NCBI RefSeq assembly: GCF_000620805.1
Contig: NZ_KK211187.1
Location: forward strand, 2,729,389 to 2,793,388
Direction of reading: 5' to 3'
DNA from: Exiguobacterium undae DSM 14481
GTDB lineage: Bacteria; Bacillota; Bacilli; Exiguobacteriales; Exiguobacteriaceae
DNA: 64,000 bases
A program made the translations under genes and the position numbers. How positions within the stretch are numbered: the first letter of the stretch is position 1; every line of letters starts with the position of its first letter. The notes beneath the pieces were generated by a model. That model saw only the letters and a program-made list of their open reading frames with translations, searched no databases and was not told the origin of the DNA. Of the stretch, positions 51,579 through 58,752 are shown in pieces.

Positions 51579-52364
51579 TTATTTTACTGCGCCCGCCGTC
51601 ATTCCTTTTTGGAAGAAACGTTGGAAGAAGATATAGAACACCATCGTCGGTAAACTGATCAAGACGAGTGAAGCGTAAATTTTTCCAGGGTCACCGCCAA
51701 GTGCATCTTTGAAGAAGCTTGGAGCCATCGTGACCGTTTGATACGCTGGGTCTGTCATGAACGTCAAGACCATCAAGTACTCGTTCCACGAGTTAAGGAA
51801 CGCGTAAATCAAAGCTGTCGCAAGGGCTGGTTTCGCAAGCGGCAACATGACTTTGAAAAACACTTCGAGAATCGTCGCACCGTCAATGTATGCGGCTTCC
51901 ATCAATTCATTTGGTAACTCGTCAAAATATCCTTTGATCAACATCAAACCGAACGGGAGGAAAAAGGCGACTTCTGCCCCGATCAATCCCCAGTGGTTGT
52001 TGAGACCGTCAAACGAACGTAACGTGAAGAACAATGGCACGATCATCGACGCGACCGGTAACATCAGACCGGCGAGCACCATGTTGAACAACAGGCGTTT
52101 GCCGGCGAACTCAAGTTTCGAGAACGCGAATGCCGCAAAGGCGAGAATCGAGATCGAGATGATGATCATGAAGAAGGCGACGAAGAAACTGTTGAAGACG
52201 AACGTCGGGAAGTTCGGGTTTTGCAGCGTCGCGATATAGTTTTCAAAGCCGTTGACACGCAGGCTTTCCTTAAACATGACGAAAATCGGGAACAGCCAGA
52301 CGATCGAGGCGAGCACCAGGACGAGGTTAATCATCCAGCGGCTTTTTTTAGATTCTACATTCAT
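51579..52364 (-). CDS. Sugar ABC transporter permease, MalG type
   Basis: A 261-aa inner-membrane permease with six helices. The EAA loop that contacts the ATPase is MEAAYIDGATILEVFFKVMLPLAKPAL. Start 52364 follows AAGGAGGAACGTCCC; a longer frame crosses the upstream intergenic gap. It works with the MalF-type permease and the lipoprotein just upstream as a CUT1 oligosaccharide importer. No ABC ATPase is encoded in the operon. Confidence 0.93.
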   Translation of the reverse strand: MNVESKKSRWMINLVLVLASIVWLFPIFVMFKESLRVNGFENYIATLQNPNFPTFVFNSFFVAFFMIIISISILAFAAFAFSKLEFAGKRLLFNMVLAGLMLPVASMIVPLFFTLRSFDGLNNHWGLIGAEVAFFLPFGLMLIKGYFDELPNELMEAAYIDGATILEVFFKVMLPLAKPALATALIYAFLNSWNEYLMVLTFMTDPAYQTVTMAPSFFKDALGGDPGKIYASLVLISLPTMVFYIFFQRFFQKGMTAGAVK

Positions 52365-52377
52365 GGGACGTTCCTCC

Positions 52378-53343
52378 TTAGTTATCCATTTTCTTTTGTA
52401 CACGCAGTTGGAAGTACGTGATCAATAGGGCGATTGTCAGCAATACGATGGCAACGGCACTTGAAAAGCCGACTTCTTGTTGCAGCATCGATTTACGGAA
52501 CAGGTACGTCGAGATGAATTCTGTTGAAGAACCGGGTCCGCCGGCGGTCGTGATCCAGACTAAGTCAAACGTCTTCAATCCACCGATGACGCCGAGAATC
52601 GATAACGTGAACGTCGTTCCTTTTAAGTTCGGGAAAACGATGCTCCAGAGTGTCCGGAAGAATCCGGCACCATCGATTTTGGCTGCTTCAAAGATTTCTT
52701 TTTCAATCGTCAGCATCGCCATGTAATACATGACCATCGACGAACCGGTCCATTGGAAGATGTTGATCGCAATGACCGAGTACAGGGCGATATCCGGATC
52801 ACCGAGCCAGTTCTGTTCCAAACTGCCGAGTCCGATTGCCCGAAGGAATTCATTGATATAACCGAATTGGAAATCATAGATTTGCGAGAACGCGGCACCA
52901 AGTACAACCGGACTTAATACAACCGGAAAGAAGAAAACCGATTTCATCGCTGTCCGAAGCGGTCCTTGTGTGTGCAGGAAGTACGCCAGCACCAGACCGA
53001 TAAAGGCTTGGATCGTGACCGTTAAGATCGTAAAGATGAATGTATTTTTAAGCGAGAGGTAGAAATCCGGGTCACGGAACATTTCCGCATAGTTCTCAAA
53101 ACCAACGAAGGCCTTATCAAACGAAATGCCGTCCCAAGAGAAGAAGGAATTGTAGGCATTATAGAAGATGCCGTAATAGATGAACGCGACGACAAACAGG
53201 ACGATGGGTCCAACGAACGCCCAACCGACCATATTTTGTTTCATTTTCCCTTTGTTTTTCTTCTTCGGAGCAGTTGCCCGTGGTGCAGGCTTCAGCGGCT
53301 CGGCCTTTGGTTTGATCGGCAATTCTTGTTGCTCTGTCTGCAT
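52378..53343 (-). CDS. Sugar ABC transporter permease, MalF type
   Basis: A 321-aa permease. An unusual 35-residue Pro/Lys/Ala-rich cytoplasmic N-terminus (PIKPKAEPLKPAPRATAPKKK) precedes six membrane helices. EAA loop: EAAKIDGAGFFRTLWSIVFPNLKG. It lies 14 bases before the MalG-type gene and 74 bases after the binding-protein gene, the gap holding a strong mRNA hairpin. CUT1 family; expected substrate is a galactoside. Confidence 0.93.
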   Translation of the reverse strand: MQTEQQELPIKPKAEPLKPAPRATAPKKKNKGKMKQNMVGWAFVGPIVLFVVAFIYYGIFYNAYNSFFSWDGISFDKAFVGFENYAEMFRDPDFYLSLKNTFIFTILTVTIQAFIGLVLAYFLHTQGPLRTAMKSVFFFPVVLSPVVLGAAFSQIYDFQFGYINEFLRAIGLGSLEQNWLGDPDIALYSVIAINIFQWTGSSMVMYYMAMLTIEKEIFEAAKIDGAGFFRTLWSIVFPNLKGTTFTLSILGVIGGLKTFDLVWITTAGGPGSSTEFISTYLFRKSMLQQEVGFSSAVAIVLLTIALLITYFQLRVQKKMDN

Positions 53344-53378
53344 AACGATTTCCCCACTTTCTTGATCTTAAAAATCAG

Positions 53379-53405
53379 GAAGTGGCACGCAAGGCGCACC
53401 ACTTC
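53379..53405 (-). promoter_or_regulatory. mRNA hairpin between binding-protein and permease genes
   Basis: GAAGTGG (53405-53399 on minus) pairs with CCACTTC (53385-53379), with GCGC/GCG pairs inside. No strong T-run follows. It probably protects the binding-protein mRNA or limits read-through to the permeases. Confidence 0.6.
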
Positions 53406-53417
53406 ACTGTCTCGTTC

Positions 53418-54728
53418 TTATTTTTTCGATTGGTCGGCTGCATCCTGAACACGTTGAAGTGCTTCTTTTGGATCTTGACCCGTCGCGATGTTTTGAAGTT
53501 CCTTACCGAGGATATCGTTGAGTTTCGTATCACGGATTCCACGGCTTGCTACCGCTTTCGAAAGTGTTTCGTTTAACATCTTGTACGACTCTTTTTCACC
53601 TTCTGATGTGAAGGCCGCATCGGAGTCAATTTTGACATCCTTGATTCCCGGCGCCATTTCGAATTCACCCATGTAGACTTCTTGTCCTTCACCTTGACTC
53701 ATGAAGGCGACGAATTCAGCTGCACCCTCTTGTTGCTTCGATTCTTTGTTGACGGCAAGCGCCATGTCGATGGAGGCGATGATCGGCTGTTCTGTTCCCC
53801 CGGCCAAGTTTGGAAGTGGTGTGAAGCCGAGTTCATCTTCAATTTTCCATTTTTCTTTTTTCTCTGCTGTCGTCATGGAGTGTGCTTCCCATGAACCGAT
53901 GACCCACATGGCTGCTTTTTTATCGAAGAACTGGTTCATCCCGTCATTGTATGTCGCAAGACCAAGTGCTCCTTCTTGGAAGACTTTATCTTCGAACAGA
54001 TCTTGCCAGACTTGCGCTGTCTTGACCATTTCGTCGTCCGTCCATTTCGCCTCACCCGACAAGACTTTTTGGATGTAACCCGGTGCGACCTGGTGGCTTA
54101 AGACATTGTAGACATCGATGTCGATCCAGGCATCTTTTGCGCCAAGCATCAACGGAATGACTTTATCGCCGGACGCTTTGATCTTTTTGACGGCGTCGAC
54201 CGTTTCTTTGTAGTTTTTCGGTGGTGTCACACCGTATTTATCAAGCATCGTCTTGTTGTACATCAAGTACGCTTGACCGGTAAAGCCGATTGGAACCGCG
54301 TATTGTTTGCCGTCGATTGTCGTCTGCTCGATGCCGAGCTCGACGAACTTATCTTTCCAGCCTTTGCCGGCTGCTTTATCCATGTAAGAATCAACCGGTA
54401 CGACACGGTCTTTGTATTGTTGAATCATTGGTTCTTTTAAGCCGATGATGTCTGGTCCCTTACCTGACAACATCGCGACTTGAAGTTGTTTTTCATAGTC
54501 TTCGCTGTAACGTTTGAATTCAACGACGTATTTGTCCTGCGATTTGTTGAACGCGTCAACGACTTCTTTCCCTGCTTCCGGCTGAGGTGCCCAGCCCCAC
54601 CATGAAATGATTGTTTTTCCATCTTTTGTTGTCGCTTGTTTTTCGTCTTCGCCACCACAAGCAGCGAGAAGTGCCGACAATGTTAAAACTGAAGCGGCTG
54701 CGAGAACTTTTGATTTTTTGAATTTCAT
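53418..54728 (-). CDS. Sugar ABC transporter substrate-binding lipoprotein
   Basis: A 436-aa lipoprotein: signal peptide MKFKKSKVLAAASVLTLSAL with lipobox LLAAC, C24 as the lipid-bearing residue. The mature part is a cluster-1 sugar-binding protein (ISWWGWAPQPEAGKEVVDAFNKSQ, ALAVNKESKQQEGAAEFVAFM). Anchored outside the membrane, it delivers oligosaccharide to the MalF/MalG permeases. Second gene of the operon; substrate galactoside is inferred from the galactosidases downstream. Confidence 0.93.
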   Translation of the reverse strand: MKFKKSKVLAAASVLTLSALLAACGGEDEKQATTKDGKTIISWWGWAPQPEAGKEVVDAFNKSQDKYVVEFKRYSEDYEKQLQVAMLSGKGPDIIGLKEPMIQQYKDRVVPVDSYMDKAAGKGWKDKFVELGIEQTTIDGKQYAVPIGFTGQAYLMYNKTMLDKYGVTPPKNYKETVDAVKKIKASGDKVIPLMLGAKDAWIDIDVYNVLSHQVAPGYIQKVLSGEAKWTDDEMVKTAQVWQDLFEDKVFQEGALGLATYNDGMNQFFDKKAAMWVIGSWEAHSMTTAEKKEKWKIEDELGFTPLPNLAGGTEQPIIASIDMALAVNKESKQQEGAAEFVAFMSQGEGQEVYMGEFEMAPGIKDVKIDSDAAFTSEGEKESYKMLNETLSKAVASRGIRDTKLNDILGKELQNIATGQDPKEALQRVQDAADQSKK

Positions 54729-54758
54729 GTGAGTGATCCCCTTTGTATGTGTGAGTGG

Positions 54759-55241
54759 TCAAGCATGTTTTTTAAGCTGCTGTCCTTCGTCCCGTGCCTG
54801 TTGACACCAATGTTCAATGACATCGGTTCCGATCGGCATTCGTTGGAGTTGAATCAGAACACGTGCGATCAGCCGGAGACGGTACTCTAACGTATCGACT
54901 TCACCGGCGACGAATAAGTAAAACTCACCGCCGAGTGTCAAACAGCCGGCTGTACGCATTTGTTGCATCAACGCCCGTAATTCAATGTATCCGCTCTCAT
55001 TTTTTCGAATATGAAGTTCCGAAGAACGAATCGTCAGCACCCCTTGTACAGACGACATCCGAAATTGAAAGACCCCATCCTGTCGTGGACGAACAAGAAC
55101 GCCGTCTTGATTCGCAGTTCGCTCATCTCCCGGTTTCTGTTCCGTCATTTGTTCTGTTAAACGGTCCACATAAAAGCCACGGATTGCTCCGTAACGCCCG
55201 AAAGCTTCACGGTAGGAAACCCATAAATCTTCTGTTTCCAT
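54759..55241 (-). CDS. Unknown protein, first gene of the galactoside operon
   Basis: A 160-aa soluble, slightly acidic protein with no signal peptide or membrane segment that I can assign to a family. Visible features: a two-sided beta-rich middle (VFQFRMSSVQGVLTIRSSELHIRKNESGYIEL), then predicted helices (YRLRLIARVLIQLQRMPIGTDVIEHWCQQARDEGQQLKKHA). AAGGAGGCG precedes the ATG. It lies directly behind the cre/ROK-controlled promoter and 30 bases before the binding lipoprotein, so it is co-expressed with galactoside uptake. A regulatory or modifying role is possible but unproven. Confidence 0.7.
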   Translation of the reverse strand: METEDLWVSYREAFGRYGAIRGFYVDRLTEQMTEQKPGDERTANQDGVLVRPRQDGVFQFRMSSVQGVLTIRSSELHIRKNESGYIELRALMQQMRTAGCLTLGGEFYLFVAGEVDTLEYRLRLIARVLIQLQRMPIGTDVIEHWCQQARDEGQQLKKHA

Positions 55242-55320
55242 CTGCGCGACGCCTCCTTCTTTTGGTTCAGCTTCACCGGTCCCTGCCGGTCTGCATCCAC
55301 CTCCACTGGTTGATGAAAAC

Positions 55321-55345
55321 TTAGTAAATTAAATTTATTATCTAA
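55321..55345. promoter_or_regulatory. Probable ROK operator of the gal operon
   Basis: TTAGTAAATTAAATTTATTATCTAA is an imperfect 25-base palindrome bounded by TTAG/CTAA, like XylR-type ROK operators. It lies just downstream of the -10 on minus, and a ROK gene is adjacent. Confidence 0.6.
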
Positions 55346-55355
55346 CTTTAAGAAA

Positions 55356-55385
55356 ACTATAGCACAGATGATTTTATTTTGTAAA
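55356..55385 (-). promoter_or_regulatory. Promoter of the galactoside operon
   Basis: On minus, TTTACA (55380-55385) is 18 bases from TATAGT (55356-55361), about 115 bases before the first start codon. Confidence 0.75.
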
Positions 55386-55393
55386 CGGTTTCA
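55380..55393 (-). promoter_or_regulatory. CcpA cre site overlapping the gal -35
   Basis: TGTAAACGGTTTCA matches the cre consensus TGWAARCGNTNNCA fully and covers the -35, so glucose repression is expected. Confidence 0.85.
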
Positions 55394-55422
55394 TAAAAAT
55401 TTTTATTTTTTGAGTAAACAGC

Positions 55423-55475
55423 AAAAAAAGCTTGTCCGTTTCCGGTCCTCGACCAAAAACGAACAAGCCTTTTTT
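55423..55475. terminator. Terminator after the ROK repressor gene
   Basis: A-run, GCTTGTCCGTTTCCGGTC, CTC, GACC-AAAAACG-AACAAGC, T-run; symmetrical enough to work on both strands. On minus it begins at the ROK stop codon. Confidence 0.82.
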
Positions 55476-56634
55476 AAATCGTTTGAAAGATACTGTTGGT
55501 AGCCAAGGCCGCTGCACTGAGCGCTCCTTGTTTTTCACTCCACGGAACCATTTTGACATCGGTTTCACGTGAAGCCGTCGTCAATGCCGTATGCGCAACA
55601 CGTTCCTTAATCTGATTGACGATGGATGGAGCCAATTCAAACATCGGACCGCCAAGCAGAATCCGCTTCGGATTCAACAAGTGAATCGTGTTCAGGACAC
55701 CGATGCCGATGTATTCCCCTGCCCGGTGATACGCTGCTTTCGCATAGGGGTCTTCCTCTGTCAGGCGTTTCCGGAGTTCGGTCAACGTCTTGACTTGTGG
55801 ATCAATCGCTTCGAAATCCCGTAACAATGCTTTTTCACCAGCGAGTGCTTCGAGACATCCCCGATTCCCGCACGAACAAATCGGACCGTCTAAATCGAGG
55901 CGCATATGACCAACTTCCCCGGTGATATGATTTTCACCGTCAATCAAATTCCCGTCGAGGACATAAGCGCCCCCGATTCCTTCTCCCGCGTACAGGTAGA
56001 AAAATTGATCGACCCCGACGCCTTCTCCGAACAACAATTCAAACGAAGCGAGTGCCCGGACGTCATTTTCGATGAATACCGGATACGCAAACCGTTCTTC
56101 CAAATGTTTTTTTAAGGCGACGTCATGCAGATGAAAACGTGGTGCAAACAGGATGACGCCGGTTTCCGGATTCACCATCCCGTGAACGGAAATTCCGATC
56201 CCGTGAATCGTTCCGACCTGATTCGTCGCCTGAATCAATTCATCACACAAACGAATGACGGCTTCAATCATGTCGTCATTTGTATCAAATTGACCAACTG
56301 CTTCCACTTCATGAATCGTATTCCCACTCAAATCAGCAATGACACCGATAAAACGGTGACTCGTCGCATCAATTCCGATGACATACTGTTCCGTTGCCAC
56401 CAGTTCCAATAAAATCGGTTTTCGTCCACCGTTCGAGACGCCTAACTCACGTTCCGTCACCAACTGATCCGCAATCAGTTCTCCGACGATATTCGAAACG
56501 GTTGGTTTCGTCAATTTTGTCTGTTGTGCCAATTCCACGCGTGAAATCGGCTGATGCATCCGAATCAAACGTAATACGAGCGCACGGTTGTAGGATCGCA
56601 TCCATTTCGAATTTCGTGGCATCTCTTTGACCAT
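55474..56634 (-). CDS. ROK-family transcriptional repressor
   Basis: A 386-aa NagC/XylR-type regulator. An N-terminal winged helix (about 15-65: NRALVLRLIRMHQPISRVELAQQTKLTKPTVSNIVGELI) is fused to a ROK sugar-kinase-like domain with zinc motif CSCGNRGCLEAL and GEVGHMRL. The start at 56634 follows GGGGAG; earlier in-frame codons have weaker support. It reads in the same direction as, and upstream of, the galactoside operon, whose promoter contains a ROK-like palindrome, so it is the likely galactoside-responsive repressor. Confidence 0.9.
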   Translation of the reverse strand: MVKEMPRNSKWMRSYNRALVLRLIRMHQPISRVELAQQTKLTKPTVSNIVGELIADQLVTERELGVSNGGRKPILLELVATEQYVIGIDATSHRFIGVIADLSGNTIHEVEAVGQFDTNDDMIEAVIRLCDELIQATNQVGTIHGIGISVHGMVNPETGVILFAPRFHLHDVALKKHLEERFAYPVFIENDVRALASFELLFGEGVGVDQFFYLYAGEGIGGAYVLDGNLIDGENHITGEVGHMRLDLDGPICSCGNRGCLEALAGEKALLRDFEAIDPQVKTLTELRKRLTEEDPYAKAAYHRAGEYIGIGVLNTIHLLNPKRILLGGPMFELAPSIVNQIKERVAHTALTTASRETDVKMVPWSEKQGALSAAALATNSIFQTI

Positions 56635-56787
56635 GTTCTCCCCGCATCCCTTCCATGCTGTCTCTTTTCTTATTCTCGCATATTTTGTAAGGGATTTCAT
56701 TGTTCGGGCGGAGATTCTTGGAAACTGTCAGTTGCCTGTATAAAAATTACTGTCACGGCTTTTTGGATCACGCATTTTTAATTCGCA

Positions 56788-57492
56788 TCATGCTTCATCA
56801 TACGGCTGTTCAATGACTAAGACACGACTTCCGTCTGCATTTTCGGTCAGTTCCATTTCGATGATGGCTTCTCCGACCAACAGCACAATCGGTAATGCTG
56901 GATCGGTGTTCCGGAAAAAACCGACCCGTCCCTGATAAACATCCATATAGTCGGCAAATAAAAACGTTCCGTTGACATGCAGTTCATCTTGATTCGGATT
57001 AAATTCAAGGCGCGGCACGCCAAACCATGCCTCACCGTTCAAATACAGCAATGGCTTTTTCCCCATCACTTCACTCGATTCCCGCCGCATCTCGATTGCT
57101 CCTTCGGTGTCATAATACAACCGGTCTGTTCCTCTGGTTGCAATGACGATTGGATTCCCTTGATACAACACAATTTCTAAAATTTCATCCGCCTGTTCCA
57201 CGTAGTAACCGGATGCGTCAGAGATCGCAAAACTAATCGTGTACAATTGCATCCACGATACGATATCTGCCACCTCAACCGGTTTTAAGAACAAAGCCGA
57301 AACGAGCCGGACCTCATTTTTTGTCATCGCTAAATTCACATAAATATCAGCCAGTTGAATCGTTCGGATCTCGTTTGACTGATACACCTCATCATAGTCG
57401 GGAACAAACATCGTTTCATAATAATCGTCCATTTCACGTAATTCAAGCGGCGGCATACGACGGTCAAAGTCGGCAATCTGGATGCGTTTCAT
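56788..57492 (-). CDS. Unknown acidic soluble protein
   Basis: A 234-aa protein I do not recognise. It has no signal peptide or membrane helix, is rich in Asp, Glu and Tyr (LELREMDDYYETMFVPDYDEVYQSNE near residues 16-41) and looks beta-rich in the second half. Start 57492 (MKRIQIADF) follows AAAGGAGGCACTTCCCC; a frame ten codons longer has no RBS. It stands alone between the ROK gene and a small membrane protein. Nothing in the context suggests a function. Confidence 0.7.
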   Translation of the reverse strand: MKRIQIADFDRRMPPLELREMDDYYETMFVPDYDEVYQSNEIRTIQLADIYVNLAMTKNEVRLVSALFLKPVEVADIVSWMQLYTISFAISDASGYYVEQADEILEIVLYQGNPIVIATRGTDRLYYDTEGAIEMRRESSEVMGKKPLLYLNGEAWFGVPRLEFNPNQDELHVNGTFLFADYMDVYQGRVGFFRNTDPALPIVLLVGEAIIEMELTENADGSRVLVIEQPYDEA

Positions 57493-57577
57493 GGGGAAGT
57501 GCCTCCTTTTCGTAAAGTTCATTTTGTCCTTTGTATTGAATTACCCAATATCTGGTTCCGTTGCACTCCCCTAAAAC

Positions 57578-57607
57578 GAAAAAAATCACCCTGGACTCCA
57601 GGATGAT
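57578..57607 (-). terminator. Terminator after the small membrane protein gene
   Basis: On minus, ATCATCCTGG-AGT-CCAGGGTGAT followed by a run of T residues. Confidence 0.78.
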
Positions 57608-57610
57608 CCG

Positions 57611-57739
57611 TCATTTCACAAAAAATTGATACAGCAGATATAAAGCAAAGCCAATCACTACAAGGACTGTGAAAATGTTAGTTGTTCCAAAAAACACACG
57701 ATTGGCCGTTTCATTCCGATCTTCGGGCTTACGATCCAT
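57611..57739 (-). CDS. Small single-span membrane protein, 42 aa
   Basis: A 42-residue open frame, MDRKPEDRNETANRVFFGTT followed by a single hydrophobic helix (about residues 21-41, IFTVLVVIGFALYLLYQFF). AAAGGAG lies 7 bases before the ATG and a terminator follows the stop, so it is a complete small transcription unit. A charged N-terminal half and one helix are all that can be seen. Similar short membrane proteins are common in Bacillales and mostly unstudied. Confidence 0.65.
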   Translation of the reverse strand: MDRKPEDRNETANRVFFGTTNIFTVLVVIGFALYLLYQFFVK

Positions 57740-57826
57740 TACGAGAACTCCTTTGCTAAAATCCATTTTTTTCTATCTTATACCTAAGGAATTCTCGAAT
57801 GTTCTGTTCAGCACCTGCTGTTTTAA

Positions 57827-58678
57827 TTATTTTTTCGCACCATTTGCAAAAAAGACGAGTGTTTCTTCTTCGTCTGTCGTCAAGTCCCGTCCGACCAGCT
57901 CACGATACAGCCGGCGCATCTCGGATACATGTCCTTCTGCTTGTTTTGTCACTTCGATGATGTGGCGTAAGACGTGTACCTCTTGCTCAAACGTATCCTT
58001 TGGCATCGCTTCGCCGTGCGACCAGACGTAATAGTCAGCGTCGTACTCGGCGATAACATCCAGTAACCGGGTCGTCTGCTCCACCGTGTAGTTCCACTTG
58101 GCAGAAAAGATGTCGGCGTACATAGCGTCCCCTAAAAACAGAACACGGTCTTGCGGTACAAAGACGAGCGCGCTGCCCGGTGAATGGTCATTCTCGACCT
58201 GCCGTAACAGACACGTCACGCCTCCGAGATCGATTTCAAGCTCCCCTGTGAACCGAATCGTCGGCAAGACCAGCTCAATGTCGCGGGTCGCCCCAAATTC
58301 GAGTTTGATCGCATCGGCACAAAACGGAATTTCAATCCCCTGTTGGATCCGTTCCGCAAGCGCCTCGTCCGACCAGTCATAGTCGATCATCTTCCGCATC
58401 TCGTCGACGGTTCGGTTAGTCGCAATCGTCGGTACAGCCATCTGCTTCATACCGAAAACATGATCCCAGTGCCAATGGGTCAACGCCACCAAGTCCGGTT
58501 TTCCAAGACCTTGTTGTTCCATCTCGTCGACAAACAATGCCGCATGACGACTCGAATTACCGGCATCAATCACGAGGTTTCGTTCGTCACCGGTGATGAC
58601 GGCGACGATCGGTCGATCCGTTTCACTGACCGGCGTCTGATACCAAATACGATCGGTTAATTGTTTAAACTGTTGCAT
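57827..58678 (-). CDS. Metallo-beta-lactamase-fold hydrolase
   Basis: A 283-aa MBL-fold protein. The motif LTHWHWDHVFG supplies the first metal ligands (H, H, D, H near 77-82), with further ligands in ENDHSPGSALVFVP, LGDAMYAD and YVWSHGEAMP. No signal peptide; cytoplasmic. The branch is unlike class B lactamases and like general MBL hydrolases; substrate unknown. AGGAGGCGATCAAG precedes the ATG. It lies behind the MMPL gene's terminator, so it is its own unit. Confidence 0.87.
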   Translation of the reverse strand: MQQFKQLTDRIWYQTPVSETDRPIVAVITGDERNLVIDAGNSSRHAALFVDEMEQQGLGKPDLVALTHWHWDHVFGMKQMAVPTIATNRTVDEMRKMIDYDWSDEALAERIQQGIEIPFCADAIKLEFGATRDIELVLPTIRFTGELEIDLGGVTCLLRQVENDHSPGSALVFVPQDRVLFLGDAMYADIFSAKWNYTVEQTTRLLDVIAEYDADYYVWSHGEAMPKDTFEQEVHVLRHIIEVTKQAEGHVSEMRRLYRELVGRDLTTDEEETLVFFANGAKK

Positions 58679-58707
58679 CTTGATCGCCTCCTGTTTGTAG
58701 TATAACG

Positions 58708-58740
58708 AAAAAATCCATCCGGATGATGTCCGGATGGATC
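58708..58740 (-). terminator. Terminator after the MMPL gene
   Basis: On minus, ATCCATCCGGA, CATCA, TCCGGATGGAT and a T-run at 58708-58713. Confidence 0.87.
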
Positions 58741-58752
58741 AGTTTCATTCCC

